From Gammaproteobacteria bacterium (GTDB lineage Bacteria > Pseudomonadota > Gammaproteobacteria > Pseudomonadales > Azotimanducaceae): a DNA stretch of 64,000 nucleotides. How positions within the stretch are numbered: position 1 is the stretch's first letter; each line of letters opens with the position of its first letter. The translations under genes and the position numbers were made by a program. The notes beneath the pieces are model-generated. The model was not told the origin of the DNA. It ran no database searches and saw nothing but the letters and a program-made list of their open reading frames with translations. The DNA lies in NCBI GenBank assembly GCA_009840305.1, contig VXNY01000013.1, positions 1 through 64,000 of the forward strand, written 5' to 3'. Below are positions 35,541-44,946 of this stretch, piece after piece.

Positions 35541-37811
35541 TTACTCTGTGTTACCTCGTTTGAACTCCAACTCCAAAGTGTAACTTGTCTGAACTTCAGT
35601 ATCTAGCACGAGAGTCTCAGGCAATGCGTATTGTTCATCGTTGTATCCGTACTTCATCATCAGACGCGTCGAATTTTGATCAACGAAGGTTACATGGACG
35701 GGGTGGTGAAAAGTACTGCCGTTAATGTCTCCGTACAAATCATCCCTCGTGATAAACACCTCTTCCTCATTCGCATTCAGCATAGTGTTGCCGTGGTATC
35801 GATCCCAGTAGGGTCGATAAATTTTGTTTTTGGTGTATTGAACGTGTAACGAAGAGGTATCCAGCATCACTTTGGACATCACGTACGGAAATGTTCGGTT
35901 GTACTTCGTAGACTTCGCCACTCGTTCTGGAGCAGTATCAAAAAGCGACGGTAGTTGATCCATCCAGATCCGCACTCTGAAGTGCGTTCGCATTATGCGA
36001 ACCGGGTACAGTGTGATCTCTAACTTTGTACACTCGAGTGGCACAGTCTCCGCTGCAGAGTCTGCAGATAACGCTTGCTCTCCTTGAATATTCATAGTGG
36101 TTTCGACAAAGTTGTCCAAAAAAATGGTGAATTCCTCATCATTGGCTACCGCGTCGAAATTCATTCGTAGTTCAGTTTCTTGTTCTTCGGCCCCTTTACA
36201 TTCAATGAATCGCTTCTGCACGTCGGTCCATTCGTTTGATTTGGTAAGTACTGTGTACAGCCCATCATTCCAAGCTAAAGGCGCAAACGGTTCAATTTCA
36301 ACCGCAACCGGTGGAGGAGGTTGGTCTGGCTTACGGTGCCCACTAAACGACCAGGCTCCTGGGGCTTGAATATCACCCGATCTCTCAAACATTTCTCCGG
36401 AAATATTCTCTTCATTGAAAGTACCTTTATATTCTTGTACATATTTCTTGTCGTCGAAATGTGGTTGGAATGAAAAGTAAAAGGTGTTTTCTTGAATCTC
36501 GAGATTCTCCACCTGAAACGTCTTTTTGTCGCTGTTAGTCCATTCACCACTGAAATTGCCGTCTGCATCAGTTACTAGTTTGAAATACATCTCTCGATGA
36601 CTCGGTTGACTATCCCACTCAATTTGAAAAATCAACAACGACTCTGCCGATGCGGAAGTGTTCTGTACATTTGTCGCATCACTAGAAGTTTCTGGAGCAC
36701 GGTTGATCGCTTCTTGTGCCTCTTCATCAGCATGAGGAGACTCTATGGTAGCGTCTTTCGTGGACTTTCTATGATCATCAAACTGAGACAATCTATTGAG
36801 GTTTTTCAAAGCACTATGTAGACGATGACGTGAGTCCGTAGCACCGTGGTCAGGGAACGAACCTTGATTTGCTGGTTCAAACTCTGTTTCCGCGGTAGTG
36901 TGAAATCGCTTACCGATTTGCGTCAATTTGTCCTTATGGGTCAGCGCTTTTGATCCATAGGAAACGATCGCCTCAACAACAAACGATGCTAAATGAATGT
37001 CGTCAAGTTGCTCCATACGCTCTACTAGGGCACTAAATCCTTCATCTGTTTGGCATTGGCCTAATCCGCGTGCCGCACTGCCGCTAGAGTTTGCTAAAAA
37101 GTCGTTGGGGTCCGCAAGCAACGCATCAATTCGCAAAGCAGTTGCTTCGGGTGTCGCAAAACGCCCCAACGTCAGAGCGTTTAGCGTTCCTCCAGGTTGC
37201 GAAGGATCGTAATTTTCCCAAATCACCTCGTGAACTTCTTCATCCCGCGGAAAAACAACTGCTAACACGTAGGGTATCTCGGTCCAAGGGGGAGGCTTAT
37301 CTGACTCTAACCAGTCCTTGAATTTTTCTACATCTTGCAAAATCTGGAGTTCTTCCTTGGGTCCAACTTCTACCGGCGGAGTAAATCTAGGCGGGGTTCC
37401 TCCCGATTCCTGTACGTTTTTGCGCCAATACCAAAGGAGAAACTCCTTGAGACCGGGGATGGCGGCGAAGTCGCGCAATACAGGTGGCCTCTCTCGCGCG
37501 CGTGAGTGCCAATTTACAAACTCGACGAACATAGAGAGCTGCGATATTCCTTCATCGACTTTATCCGAGTCGCCGCTGAATATTAGTTCAGCAATCTTCT
37601 CATTGATTTCGGTATTGCTCAAGGATGGATCGTTCACGCCAGTGGCCTGAGGTCCGTCGAGCAATGTTTGAATTTCCTCTCGTACCTCATCGGATACGGC
37701 ATCGGACAAGTACTCAAAAACGTCTGCGTCCTGAGTCCGTGCGATTTCTACCACGCATCCCACTGCTAAGAGCGACACCCAGAGAACGAATTGGTTGCGT
37801 TTCTCTGACAA
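35541..37811 (-). CDS. Large exported protein of unknown function, 756 aa
   Basis: Signal peptide MSEKRNQFVLWVSLLAVGCVVEIARTQD, TTG start after AAAGGAG. Three parts can be told apart. Residues 50-310 are helical with HEAT-like character (FATPEATALRIDALLADP, GFSALVERMEQLDDIHLAS). About 390-500 is a small beta-barrel-like domain (FKLVTDADGNFSGEWTNSD, ISGEMFERSG). The C-terminal 200 residues are a beta-rich region with many aromatic residues. A low-complexity Ser/Thr/Glu linker separates the first two. No catalytic motif recognised. It lies between the M48 gene and the dead copy of that gene's start. Confidence 0.65.
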   Translation of the reverse strand: MSEKRNQFVLWVSLLAVGCVVEIARTQDADVFEYLSDAVSDEVREEIQTLLDGPQATGVNDPSLSNTEINEKIAELIFSGDSDKVDEGISQLSMFVEFVNWHSRARERPPVLRDFAAIPGLKEFLLWYWRKNVQESGGTPPRFTPPVEVGPKEELQILQDVEKFKDWLESDKPPPWTEIPYVLAVVFPRDEEVHEVIWENYDPSQPGGTLNALTLGRFATPEATALRIDALLADPNDFLANSSGSAARGLGQCQTDEGFSALVERMEQLDDIHLASFVVEAIVSYGSKALTHKDKLTQIGKRFHTTAETEFEPANQGSFPDHGATDSRHRLHSALKNLNRLSQFDDHRKSTKDATIESPHADEEAQEAINRAPETSSDATNVQNTSASAESLLIFQIEWDSQPSHREMYFKLVTDADGNFSGEWTNSDKKTFQVENLEIQENTFYFSFQPHFDDKKYVQEYKGTFNEENISGEMFERSGDIQAPGAWSFSGHRKPDQPPPPVAVEIEPFAPLAWNDGLYTVLTKSNEWTDVQKRFIECKGAEEQETELRMNFDAVANDEEFTIFLDNFVETTMNIQGEQALSADSAAETVPLECTKLEITLYPVRIMRTHFRVRIWMDQLPSLFDTAPERVAKSTKYNRTFPYVMSKVMLDTSSLHVQYTKNKIYRPYWDRYHGNTMLNANEEEVFITRDDLYGDINGSTFHHPVHVTFVDQNSTRLMMKYGYNDEQYALPETLVLDTEVQTSYTLELEFKRGNTE

Positions 37812-37871
37812 ACTACTGCGCTCCTTTCAGCTTCAATTTAAACATCAGAATCAAGAATTCTGTTGTTCTCG

Positions 37872-38060
37872 TTATGCGCCCCACACGTCTTCTGTGATGT
37901 CGCAGCTGACACTGGTAACCATGCATCCCACGATAACAAAATTACGAATTTCAAGAGTAAATGCAGTCGCAAATTCGACGCCTTTGGATGTTCTTCTATG
38001 AGTGAAATCGTTCTAAAACTATTGTAAGAAAATGACGCTTGGATGCGCCGCGCCGCGATT
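37872..38060 (-). pseudogene. Dead 5' fragment of an M48-lipoprotein gene
   Basis: On the minus strand, codons from 37979 down to the stop at 37872 read EFATAFTLEIRNFVIVGCMV..., which lines up with the start of the protease at 34080-35141 (KLLTAFILAVLTLLISGCMS) and keeps the lipobox Gly-Cys-Met. The start codon has become GTC and the ribosome site is gone. The upstream 80 bases also align (ATTGTAAGAA and flanks). A duplication followed by loss of all but the first part explains it. Confidence 0.6.
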
Positions 38061-38163
38061 CAGTTGACGGGATTACAGTTTTCATAAAACTGAGTTCTAG
38101 AGTGCTGAAATTGCCTTCTTTTGGCGTTTGTACAATACGGCAAAGTTCAAAAAAGAGGACACC

Positions 38164-38409
38164 ATGAACTCACGGACTCGAAAATATCTCGCGCAGTCTG
38201 CGGCTGCGACTCTTGACGGTTTGGTATTGGATTTATTGGTTGAGCACAACGATCCTATTGGCTTAACGGAAATCACTAGAAAACTCGGCCTATACGACAA
38301 TACTCCCGAGGGCTACCGCGGTTGGATCGTAACTGAATGCCTGTTCTGTTTAGAGGCTAACGGCGATGTAGATCACGTCGGAAACAAGTGGGTCGTAATA
38401 AATCAGTAG
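38164..38409 (+). CDS. Small winged-helix-like protein, 81 aa
   Basis: ATG after AAAAAGAGGACACC; the open frame extends 12 codons upstream. The body LDLLVEHNDPIGLTEITRKLGLYDNTPEGYRGWIVTEC... has the helix-turn-helix-wing rhythm of winged-helix proteins (GLTEITRKLGL as the recognition unit) and the C-terminal strand VDHVGNKWVVINQ would be the wing. Probably a DNA-binding or cofactor protein. No partner gene nearby. Confidence 0.55.
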   Translation: MNSRTRKYLAQSAAATLDGLVLDLLVEHNDPIGLTEITRKLGLYDNTPEGYRGWIVTECLFCLEANGDVDHVGNKWVVINQ

Positions 38410-38627
38410 TGCAAGGAGAGACATCCTTCGGGCTCACCCTACCGTAGATTGATTGCGATTGGGAGTTGCAATACGCGATTACTAGACGAATTCTCAGAGG
38501 CATCTTCTATCGTCGATTCTGATTAGAGGAGTAATCTTCGGTCAACCAGTAAAAAGCTAACCATTTGCAGTTATTGCAGTCTACCAAAACGTATAAACGT
38601 CGGTCTAGATCTGTCTCACAAACTTGA

Positions 38628-39293
38628 TCAACAACTTTTGGGTTCTTTAATAGATTCGGTGTATCCCAATTGTGTTAACCATTCGAGTGGCAAACCGCAA
38701 ACTCTGTGCACGCCAAGACCCCGGATCCATTGTTCAAATGAATTGATGATTTTGGGTTCTTCTGTTCTTCTGTGATTGCGCCCAATGCAAACAAAGTTCC
38801 GATCCCCATTCTCGAGGTAATTGGATGGGAGGCGCGGTCCTTCACCTCCAAAATACACGAAGTCATCGCTCAGTAAGACTCTTGGTACACCTGTATCTCT
38901 TTTAGTGTGAGCCTCGTTTTGTGTGCCGTCTGGGTGACTATGGTAGGAATGTAGTTGCCTCCAGCTATTTTGACCGCGCCATTCGTAAATGTTGTCTCCC
39001 GATGCAGAAACTCTTACCAAATTTCCCTTGAATATTGGTTTCTTGAACTGAAAGCGGGGATCGGTCCAATATGCGGGTGTGTTAATGACTTCCGTAACGC
39101 GCATTGCATACACTAAATATCCTCCCCGACCAACATCTCTTGCGTTACTTCCCGTACCAACGATCCAATCTCCCTCACGTGCGCCGTTACGAATTCGCGG
39201 TTTGCAGGTAGCTAACGAACAGTAACCAAAGAATGGATTTGGCGCAAACCCTGCGTCAGAACGCACTACATACGAATAGAGATTTCTTGACAC
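38628..39293 (-). CDS. Nmad2-like (nucleotide-modification associated) protein
   Basis: A 221-residue cytoplasmic protein. The opening YSYVVRSDAGFAPNPFFGYC, then TCKPRIRNGAREGDWIVGTGS and YLVYAMRVTEV, match what I recall of the Nmad2 domain, a family predicted to take part in DNA base hypermodification or its recognition. The reaction has not been shown. Conserved Cys and charged residues in GYCSLATCKPRIR may form the active site. Start GTG with GGGAG about 12 bases upstream. It stands alone at the edge of the accessory region. Confidence 0.65.
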   Translation of the reverse strand: MSRNLYSYVVRSDAGFAPNPFFGYCSLATCKPRIRNGAREGDWIVGTGSNARDVGRGGYLVYAMRVTEVINTPAYWTDPRFQFKKPIFKGNLVRVSASGDNIYEWRGQNSWRQLHSYHSHPDGTQNEAHTKRDTGVPRVLLSDDFVYFGGEGPRLPSNYLENGDRNFVCIGRNHRRTEEPKIINSFEQWIRGLGVHRVCGLPLEWLTQLGYTESIKEPKSC

Positions 39294-39790
39294 CTATTCA
39301 ATACTCCCTGATATAAAGTCACTCTGCATCAAATTCTAGTTGGCGCGATCTTCCGGTGATTTCTCACTAAGTAACAGAGTAGTCTCAGTCATCGTCCTTT
39401 TGGTCACGTTTCTAAGAACCAAGTCCAATGCGCCCTCTAACTAACGTTGTCTCCAAACGAGACAAAAGAGTCGGCAGATTGTTTGTGGTACTTGGGAAGT
39501 TGATAGAGGATTGATGTTCGATTCCCTTCCTTTGTCGGAGTCGTAAAGTTTCGTCACGGCAACTTCACACGGTGTTCACGAGAGTCCTTGGATTGCTACA
39601 AAGCATAGCTCCTTATGCGCTCATGAGAGTAGTACTCGACCCCATGAATTTCTTGTGCGCGGTTTCGTGCGGTCATTCAGTAGTCGGTTCCCCAATAGAA
39701 CGACACAGCACAGACTCGAAACATTACAAATTCACTCGAGCAATATGCCTTCGTTCGCATGGAGTATTGGGACTATCAAAACCTAGACAC
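39294..39790. other. Non-coding stretch
   Basis: No supported gene. A plus-strand frame at 39572-39868 has no ribosome site and overlaps the SinR-like gene on the other strand. Confidence 0.3.
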
Positions 39791-40051
39791 TCAATTGAGT
39801 TTTGTCCAGCTACACTTCGAGCGATATTCAGATATTTGTGCAACGTAGTAAGTATCGCCGCTATTTAGATTCAGAAATGAGTTCATTCTAGACTGAAGTT
39901 GCATGGGAGACAGTTCAGAGTCCAAGCGGAGAATTGTCGGACTAGTATTGTGTCTCCAGACATTTCCTAGACTGGAAATCTGTTTCTCAACTCCAACGTA
40001 GTCGAGCCATTTCTGGTTTTTGAGAGTGTAGTGAAGAATGTACCGGTGCAC
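39791..40051 (-). CDS. SinR/Cas2-like ferredoxin-fold protein, 86 aa
   Basis: GTG start preceded by AAAGGACAGCAAA gives HRYILHYTLKNQKWLDYVGV, KQISSLGNVWRH and ILRLDSELSPMQLQ, then SGDTYYVAQISE. This order (strand, helix, a short Leu-Gly + aromatic segment, strand, helix, strand) follows small SinR-type proteins related to Cas2/VapD. No cas1 or repeats lie nearby, so a CRISPR role is unlikely; a toxin or orphan function is possible. A TTG ten codons upstream is the alternative start. Confidence 0.45.
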   Translation of the reverse strand: MHRYILHYTLKNQKWLDYVGVEKQISSLGNVWRHNTSPTILRLDSELSPMQLQSRMNSFLNLNSGDTYYVAQISEYRSKCSWTKLN

Positions 40052-40557
40052 TTTGCTGTCCTTTAAGTCCCTTGTCTCCAAATTGAAAATACCTAAACCA
40101 AGTCAAGCATAGCTTTAACAAGTCATCTAGTTGGTTAGGACGAGATGTAACGACAACGACTTCACGAATATCGGTTCAGGTTGGATTTCATCTCGTCAGG
40201 CTATTTTAGTCCTCGCCGAGTAATTCCAGCACCGATAGAACTGTTCGCAAGTTAGAGCACTACTTCAGTCTGACAACTAGTGCTAATTCACCAAATTTAT
40301 ACGCAAAGGAAGAGCATGTGAGAGCTTTAGAGGACTTGTCCCGAAGAATAAGCTCAACCTACACCACTCAAACGACAGTTTCTAGGTCGTCAATGGACAG
40401 CTCGAACGTGTGATCGAAGGGTTGGAAAGCAATACGTTCATCGACGCCGTCAATGTGTTCTAGTAGGTGATCATTGATATACCTATAGGTCTGGTTACCC
40501 CGTGCACCGTTTTGAAAGAAGTGCGGTTGAAAAAAAGAGTTTTCGTAGAATCGTGTT
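40052..40557. other. Non-coding stretch
   Basis: About 500 bases without a supported gene, repeat or strong hairpin. Confidence 0.3.
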
Positions 40558-40944
40558 ATGGATCTTCGCACTAGGACACCACCCCAGCAGACGGGGCTCT
40601 ACGGTTCGCGAATGAGTGATCCTGCAAGGCGTGAAGACGCCACGTACAACTTTCTCGACAAAGCAAATGCGCTCGAGCGTGTCTATTACTCGCACCTCGG
40701 CGCGGTGATTGTCAACTTGCGCAAGCCGTTGAAGGCACACCTCACGGTTGATGAGCAGTTGGCGCGTCTGAGTACGGAAGACCGCAAGAAGGTGATTGAT
40801 CGGTATGGTACAGGAAACATCATTTTGGATGCGATCGCAAAGCGATACGGTAAGCCCACTCCAGCAGAACTGCGTAAGTATTGGCGCACAGATCAAAAAC
40901 CGACTAGGGAGATAGTCCAGCCCGTATCGCGTCGGCTCTGTTGA
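40558..40944 (+). CDS. Hypothetical protein of higher GC, possible remnant
   Basis: A 128-codon frame (or 110 from the internal ATG of MSDPARREDATYN). It is rich in Lys/Arg/Glu and helical, with QLARLSTEDRKKVIDRYGTGN. Its codons end in G or C more often than in neighbours (for example CGCAAGAAGGTG), suggesting a different origin. No ribosome site and no family recognised. An antiparallel frame (40495-40896) is equally long, so coding strand is not certain. Confidence 0.35.
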   Translation: MDLRTRTPPQQTGLYGSRMSDPARREDATYNFLDKANALERVYYSHLGAVIVNLRKPLKAHLTVDEQLARLSTEDRKKVIDRYGTGNIILDAIAKRYGKPTPAELRKYWRTDQKPTREIVQPVSRRLC

Positions 40945-41567
40945 AGTCTATCAGAGCAGTCGCAGAAGTGGGCTAGAGTAGCAACAGAGATTAGAGTCCT
41001 AGTCGATCATTGCCCACCTATTCGCATTCCATGCAGTTCGGTTTAAATCTTTGTGCAATGTGCCAAGCTTAAGTTCAAAAATTCGTACAGTGGTTGACAC
41101 TAGTATCGATTTCATAGTTACTTTGTCTCAGGTATCTTCGACACAGGCGCGCAGTCGAGACGCGAGCGTATTAGAGCACATCGGTTCGGCGATCCAGTTT
41201 CCACTACAAAACGGAGTTTACCAGTAGAGTCGTTGCGTTGGTTTGGTGGTAAAAACATCATAAAAACTTTGGCGATTTGAATCGAATGTAGCTTTGCCGG
41301 TCTCGTACCAAGTCGTCTCAGTTTGTTACACCGTTTATTTGAGATTTGCAATAGAAATTGCTATACCGGGCACCGTCGTACATGAGCTACTAGGGACTGA
41401 TTAATCCAGTGCTGAGTGCATTCACTGAGGGATGTAAGACCCTTAGGGTTAGGAAAGTCTCCCGTTTGGCTTCTGCACGAGTGCTAGACCATGGTCGCTG
41501 TGGACGATCGATCAAATTGATCTTCGATTGAGTCGCCTAGTCTTTACTACTCTTCAACCTAGCAGGG
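40945..41567. other. Non-coding stretch
   Basis: No supported gene in 620 bases. A short minus frame (41118-41351) has no ribosome site. Confidence 0.3.
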
Positions 41568-42512
41568 TTAGTTCTTGGTTCGAGTTTCTTTAAAGCCCTC
41601 GATCACTACGTCTTCGATATTAGATCCAAATTTAGTGCCTTCTAATACCTTTGATAGTTTTTGACGTGCGGCACGGTGAAGAGGATGCGGAAAATATGCA
41701 ATACCCGACAACCCTTGCTCGACGCTAGGCAAAATTTTTTTGATTCCGCTCCAACCCGATAGCCAGATTTTTGGAGAGTCGGTTTGATGGGGGTGTTGAA
41801 TTACGATAGAAGGATCAAATCGCGCTGCTTCGCGTCGCATATTCTTAATGCGGATTCGGCGATTTATTCCTAATCTCTTGTTTTCAGGAATCCTAGGGTT
41901 AAACACATTGAGGTCATGACATCCCAAAACGAGGATTCGTAATCCGTCAACTGTAACACAATGCGTACTCAAATCGACGACATGAACGAGCGAGTATTGT
42001 TGCTCGTCTGTTGGGTAAGACTTTCCCGTCCACGCTACTATTGAAGCTCTCCTGCCAGTGAGTTTGAGAACGGCTACAAGTTCAATGTGAGGGCGTTTTA
42101 TTGCCTTTTTTCCAATCTTGTCGTCACTTATATGCTTGAGATCTATACCGACGGTTAAGTATTTCGTTCGTTTTGCAAGAACCCTGATTGCTTCTTCGGA
42201 GAGGACACGACGAATGCATTTTTCTCCATATCCCTTCAACACTTCGAAGTTGCTATTATCGGATATCCATCCCGTATCTACGCCGTCTAGACCGTTTGGG
42301 AACCGGTCAAATATGAATCCTCCTGGCAAAACCGTGAAGTCGACTCTTTGAACTCCTTTCGGCCAATCTTTATGGAGAGCTCTCTCGATTAACGTGCGGG
42401 CTGCAGAAATGTTATCATCTGGTGTGTCTCGACGATGTAATCGACCATTCACACACAACCTGACGATGCTTGAGGTCTCTGGTTTAACTCTAGAGTTTGT
42501 TGGAGTTACCAT
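41568..42512 (-). CDS. Hypothetical protein, 314 aa, accessory region
   Basis: The ATG of MVTPTNSRVK after GGAGACCAACAGA was chosen over a start 24 codons upstream. No known family. It is a basic soluble protein, with mixed strands and helices. Segments worth noting are VDFTVLPGGFIFDRFPNG, LRILVLGCHDLNVFNPR (Cys-His-Asp in sequence, like a catalytic loop) and DPSIVIQHPHQTDSPKIWLSGW. The strand-GCHDLN motif recalls hydrolase folds, but no catalytic triad can be assigned. It stands alone with non-coding flanks. Confidence 0.55.
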   Translation of the reverse strand: MVTPTNSRVKPETSSIVRLCVNGRLHRRDTPDDNISAARTLIERALHKDWPKGVQRVDFTVLPGGFIFDRFPNGLDGVDTGWISDNSNFEVLKGYGEKCIRRVLSEEAIRVLAKRTKYLTVGIDLKHISDDKIGKKAIKRPHIELVAVLKLTGRRASIVAWTGKSYPTDEQQYSLVHVVDLSTHCVTVDGLRILVLGCHDLNVFNPRIPENKRLGINRRIRIKNMRREAARFDPSIVIQHPHQTDSPKIWLSGWSGIKKILPSVEQGLSGIAYFPHPLHRAARQKLSKVLEGTKFGSNIEDVVIEGFKETRTKN

Positions 42513-42754
42513 TCTGTTGGTCTCCAACCGTTGTCCATTACAACTTCCATGGTAGCGTCTGAGCACGTTGTACCGACGAACCACTGCCGAGAACTAGTGC
42601 AAATTTATGAGGCACAGAAAAACCGTGAAAGAGCCTTTCAAAAGGTAGATTGTCCCAATTCGTGCTCAGATTCGACCCGTACTCGATTTCTATTCGTAGG
42701 TTTCATCCAACCAAGGCTAATCCATACTAAAGCACTGTTTCGATCTGTCGCCGT

Positions 42755-43159
42755 TTAGGTTCCTTTGTTAAGAAAGTTTTCATGTTCTAAATTGAAAATT
42801 AAACCCAGCATTTGTTTCGACAAAAAAGTAAGTTCTTCAGGGTCAGTAATAAACCATTGCGACTTATTTACAACTCTTTCTGAAAGTCGTAGCGTATTCT
42901 CAAGTATCGATTTCCACAATCCTGACTGATTACAACGAAAAATAAATAGAAGTTCTCCTTTTTCAGGTAAGTACGTGGTCTGACCACTGCACTGAACAAG
43001 AAATGCTTGCTCTACAGTAGCATCATCGCTTCCTTGAGTCGAATGACCAATTGACATGGGAAAATATTTTTGTTTGTTGCTGAAATAACATGGTAAACTC
43101 CAAGCGAATACCGCTTCTTCTCCTTCACCCTCTCTGACGATTTCCATAATCTCTTCCAT
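42755..43159 (-). CDS. Hypothetical protein, 134 aa, accessory region
   Basis: Unrecognised soluble protein beginning MEEIMEIVREGEGEEAVF. The N-terminal acid-rich helix is followed by a beta-rich part with three Cys (LPCYFSN, VQCSGQ, FRCNQ). No signal peptide. Either of two ATG codons (residue 1 or 5) could start it and neither has a strong ribosome site. Confidence 0.45.
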   Translation of the reverse strand: MEEIMEIVREGEGEEAVFAWSLPCYFSNKQKYFPMSIGHSTQGSDDATVEQAFLVQCSGQTTYLPEKGELLFIFRCNQSGLWKSILENTLRLSERVVNKSQWFITDPEELTFLSKQMLGLIFNLEHENFLNKGT

Positions 43160-44174
43160 TGTTAAAGTGGTACATTGTTTCGGTAAATTGTATCGGTGCC
43201 TCAGCTGAGGGAATAAGTCACCCTCAATTTTTTGTTCCTAGATTTCACTTCGAGGTGTATGCAAGAGATCAAGTGCGTTGTGAGTAGGTAATACTGTACA
43301 AGATAGCGCGAGGTGGAACAGTCAATAGTGGAACCCGATTGTTTTGCCTGAAGTGTTGAATGGGTAATTCATTACTTTTTTAAAGAGGAGCAAAGCTTCA
43401 AGAATTGGTCCGTTGGACGTCTTGAGACACAAAACCATCTAACACTCGATCGAAGAAGGAATCGAGCGGTGAGCACAGGAACTCAACTACATGTTCCGAG
43501 AGTTTCGAGATTTCCGGTAGTATCAAGACTCTTTCGATTCAATCCGCGAGCACGTACTTGCCACCAATGCAGTAATTTAAATCGAATACACAAACTCCCT
43601 AGGTTCGTCTTCAGAATTGGTCCCGACCTGTGCCAAATTGCGTAAACATGCAACCTTCATGACAACATCTGCGTGATGTTCAACTAGTCCCTTCAAGGAG
43701 CATACTCGATGGCTCTCACTTAGTAAGACAAAAAAGTATTTTCTCATTTCAGTCGAACTAGAGCACTTGTCCCAATCTGCTTTCGCGGCTAATCTTGGGA
43801 CATATTGTCCGCAAACAAAAGCACTTCAGTCAACAGACTTGCAATTAGCTCATTTGCGATCCAGAACCTCAAGAGTTTTCAAAGGTTGCACGCGCCACCC
43901 GTTGCTGACGTGTTCGCATACGAATACAGGATTGGAGATCCACAATCTTCTGTCCACGCGGTTATAGAACGAGCGCGGAGACAAACAGGTCAAAACAGAT
44001 CATCGAGCATTAGCAAGTATTACAGGATCGTCCGACATCTGAGAGTCTAAGTTGACGACATGTTTGACGCGACGAGGAGAGTGGTAAGATGGGACTCGTC
44101 GATAGAAAGGTTGTCCGAAATACTCCCTAAACGTAGAGAACTGTAAAAGAACTTAACCTAAATTTATTGTAAAG
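43160..44174. other. One-kilobase stretch without a supported gene
   Basis: Only short frames without ribosome sites occur. A plus-strand frame at 43805-44050 has a possible coding look (SFQRLHAPPVADVFAYEYRIGDPQSSV) and may be a fragment of a lost gene. No hairpin or repeat stands out. Confidence 0.35.
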
Positions 44175-44345
44175 TTATTTAGCAGATTTATCGCGCGTTG
44201 GTGCTGAGTCTTTCGGAGGAGGACCTGGCGGTGGAACTAGTTCACGATACCGCTGCCGTTCTGCGTCAGACATTCTTTCGCCGTAGCGTTTGGCGTTTTC
44301 CCTAATCCGCTCGTAGCGTCTATTTGTACTGTCTTGATCACTCAT
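44175..44345 (-). CDS. Small charged protein, 56 aa
   Basis: ATG after CAGGAGAGAATAAAT, inside the end of the gene at 44338 (ATGAGTGA shared, eight bases), so the two are translationally coupled. The sequence is Arg/Glu-rich and helical (YERIRENAKRYGERMSDAERQRYRELV) with a Pro-rich tail (PPPGPPPKDS). It probably binds the membrane-anchored partner encoded just upstream. No homolog recognised. Confidence 0.6.
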   Translation of the reverse strand: MSDQDSTNRRYERIRENAKRYGERMSDAERQRYRELVPPPGPPPKDSAPTRDKSAK

Positions 44346-44562
44346 ATTTATTCTCTCCTGGACTGTATCGTAAATAAGCATCTACATCGCGTGTCAATAT
44401 GTCCAATTTCTCATGTTTTGCTTCAAGCCTGTCCAATTTTTCAGCTAGATTGTCGTGTCTTTCTTTGACCACTTTTTCTTGCAACTTAAGATACATGAAC
44501 ACAAAGAATTGAACTAAATTGAGAATGCCCAAAATGATGAGAACAATGTAGTACCATTCCAT
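44338..44562 (-). CDS. Membrane-anchored coiled-coil protein, 74 aa
   Basis: An N-terminal transmembrane helix (residues 3-25, YYIVLIILGILNLVQFFVFMYL) is followed by a charged coiled-coil (EKVVKERHDNLAEKLDRLEAKHEKLDIL). The arrangement resembles small membrane scaffold or lysis-inhibition type proteins. It overlaps the following charged protein and lies 385 bases downstream of the TIR/caspase operon on the same strand, so a functional link is possible but unproven. Confidence 0.55.
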   Translation of the reverse strand: MEWYYIVLIILGILNLVQFFVFMYLKLQEKVVKERHDNLAEKLDRLEAKHEKLDILTRDVDAYLRYSPGENKYE

Positions 44563-44946
44563 GGAATCTACGAGTTCTGCGTTTGTCTGGGTTGTCTATT
44601 CAACGCAGTTCTAAACGAGTGATACATCGCCTTCCTTCTGGCTCTTTGAGCGCTAATGTTGTTCGGCAGGTTGTATGAACGATTCTTTGGTTCTTCTTCA
44701 ATTTTTCAGCGACAAGAATGACATTCCAAAGCAGTATTCATAAACATAAACATACGAAGCAAAAATCTAGCGAATTGAACCCCGTCGGTTGCGTATATTT
44801 ACATCTACTTTACGGACTTGCGCTACCAACTCCTGTTTTAAGCTCGCACAAACCGACTCAAGTTGCTTGCGCGAACTCTTACTTTTATTATACCGAGTGC
44901 TCGTTTTCGTCATATGGCTATCTGTAAGAATTGTCGGATACTCTAC
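44563..44946. other. Gap between the TIR operon and the coiled-coil pair
   Basis: No gene supported in 384 bases; one or two short plus-strand frames without ribosome sites. Probably holds the terminator of the TIR operon and the promoter of the coiled-coil pair, neither clearly visible. Confidence 0.3.

Noticed and set aside
36275-36568. Frames antisense to or out of phase with the 756-residue gene (also 37318-37650 and others)
   Set aside because: Shadow frames of a real gene, with unnatural composition and no ribosome sites.
40495-40896. Minus-strand 133-codon frame opposite 40558-40944
   Set aside because: Cys- and Leu-rich composition without ribosome site; the plus-strand frame has a more natural make-up, though neither is certain.
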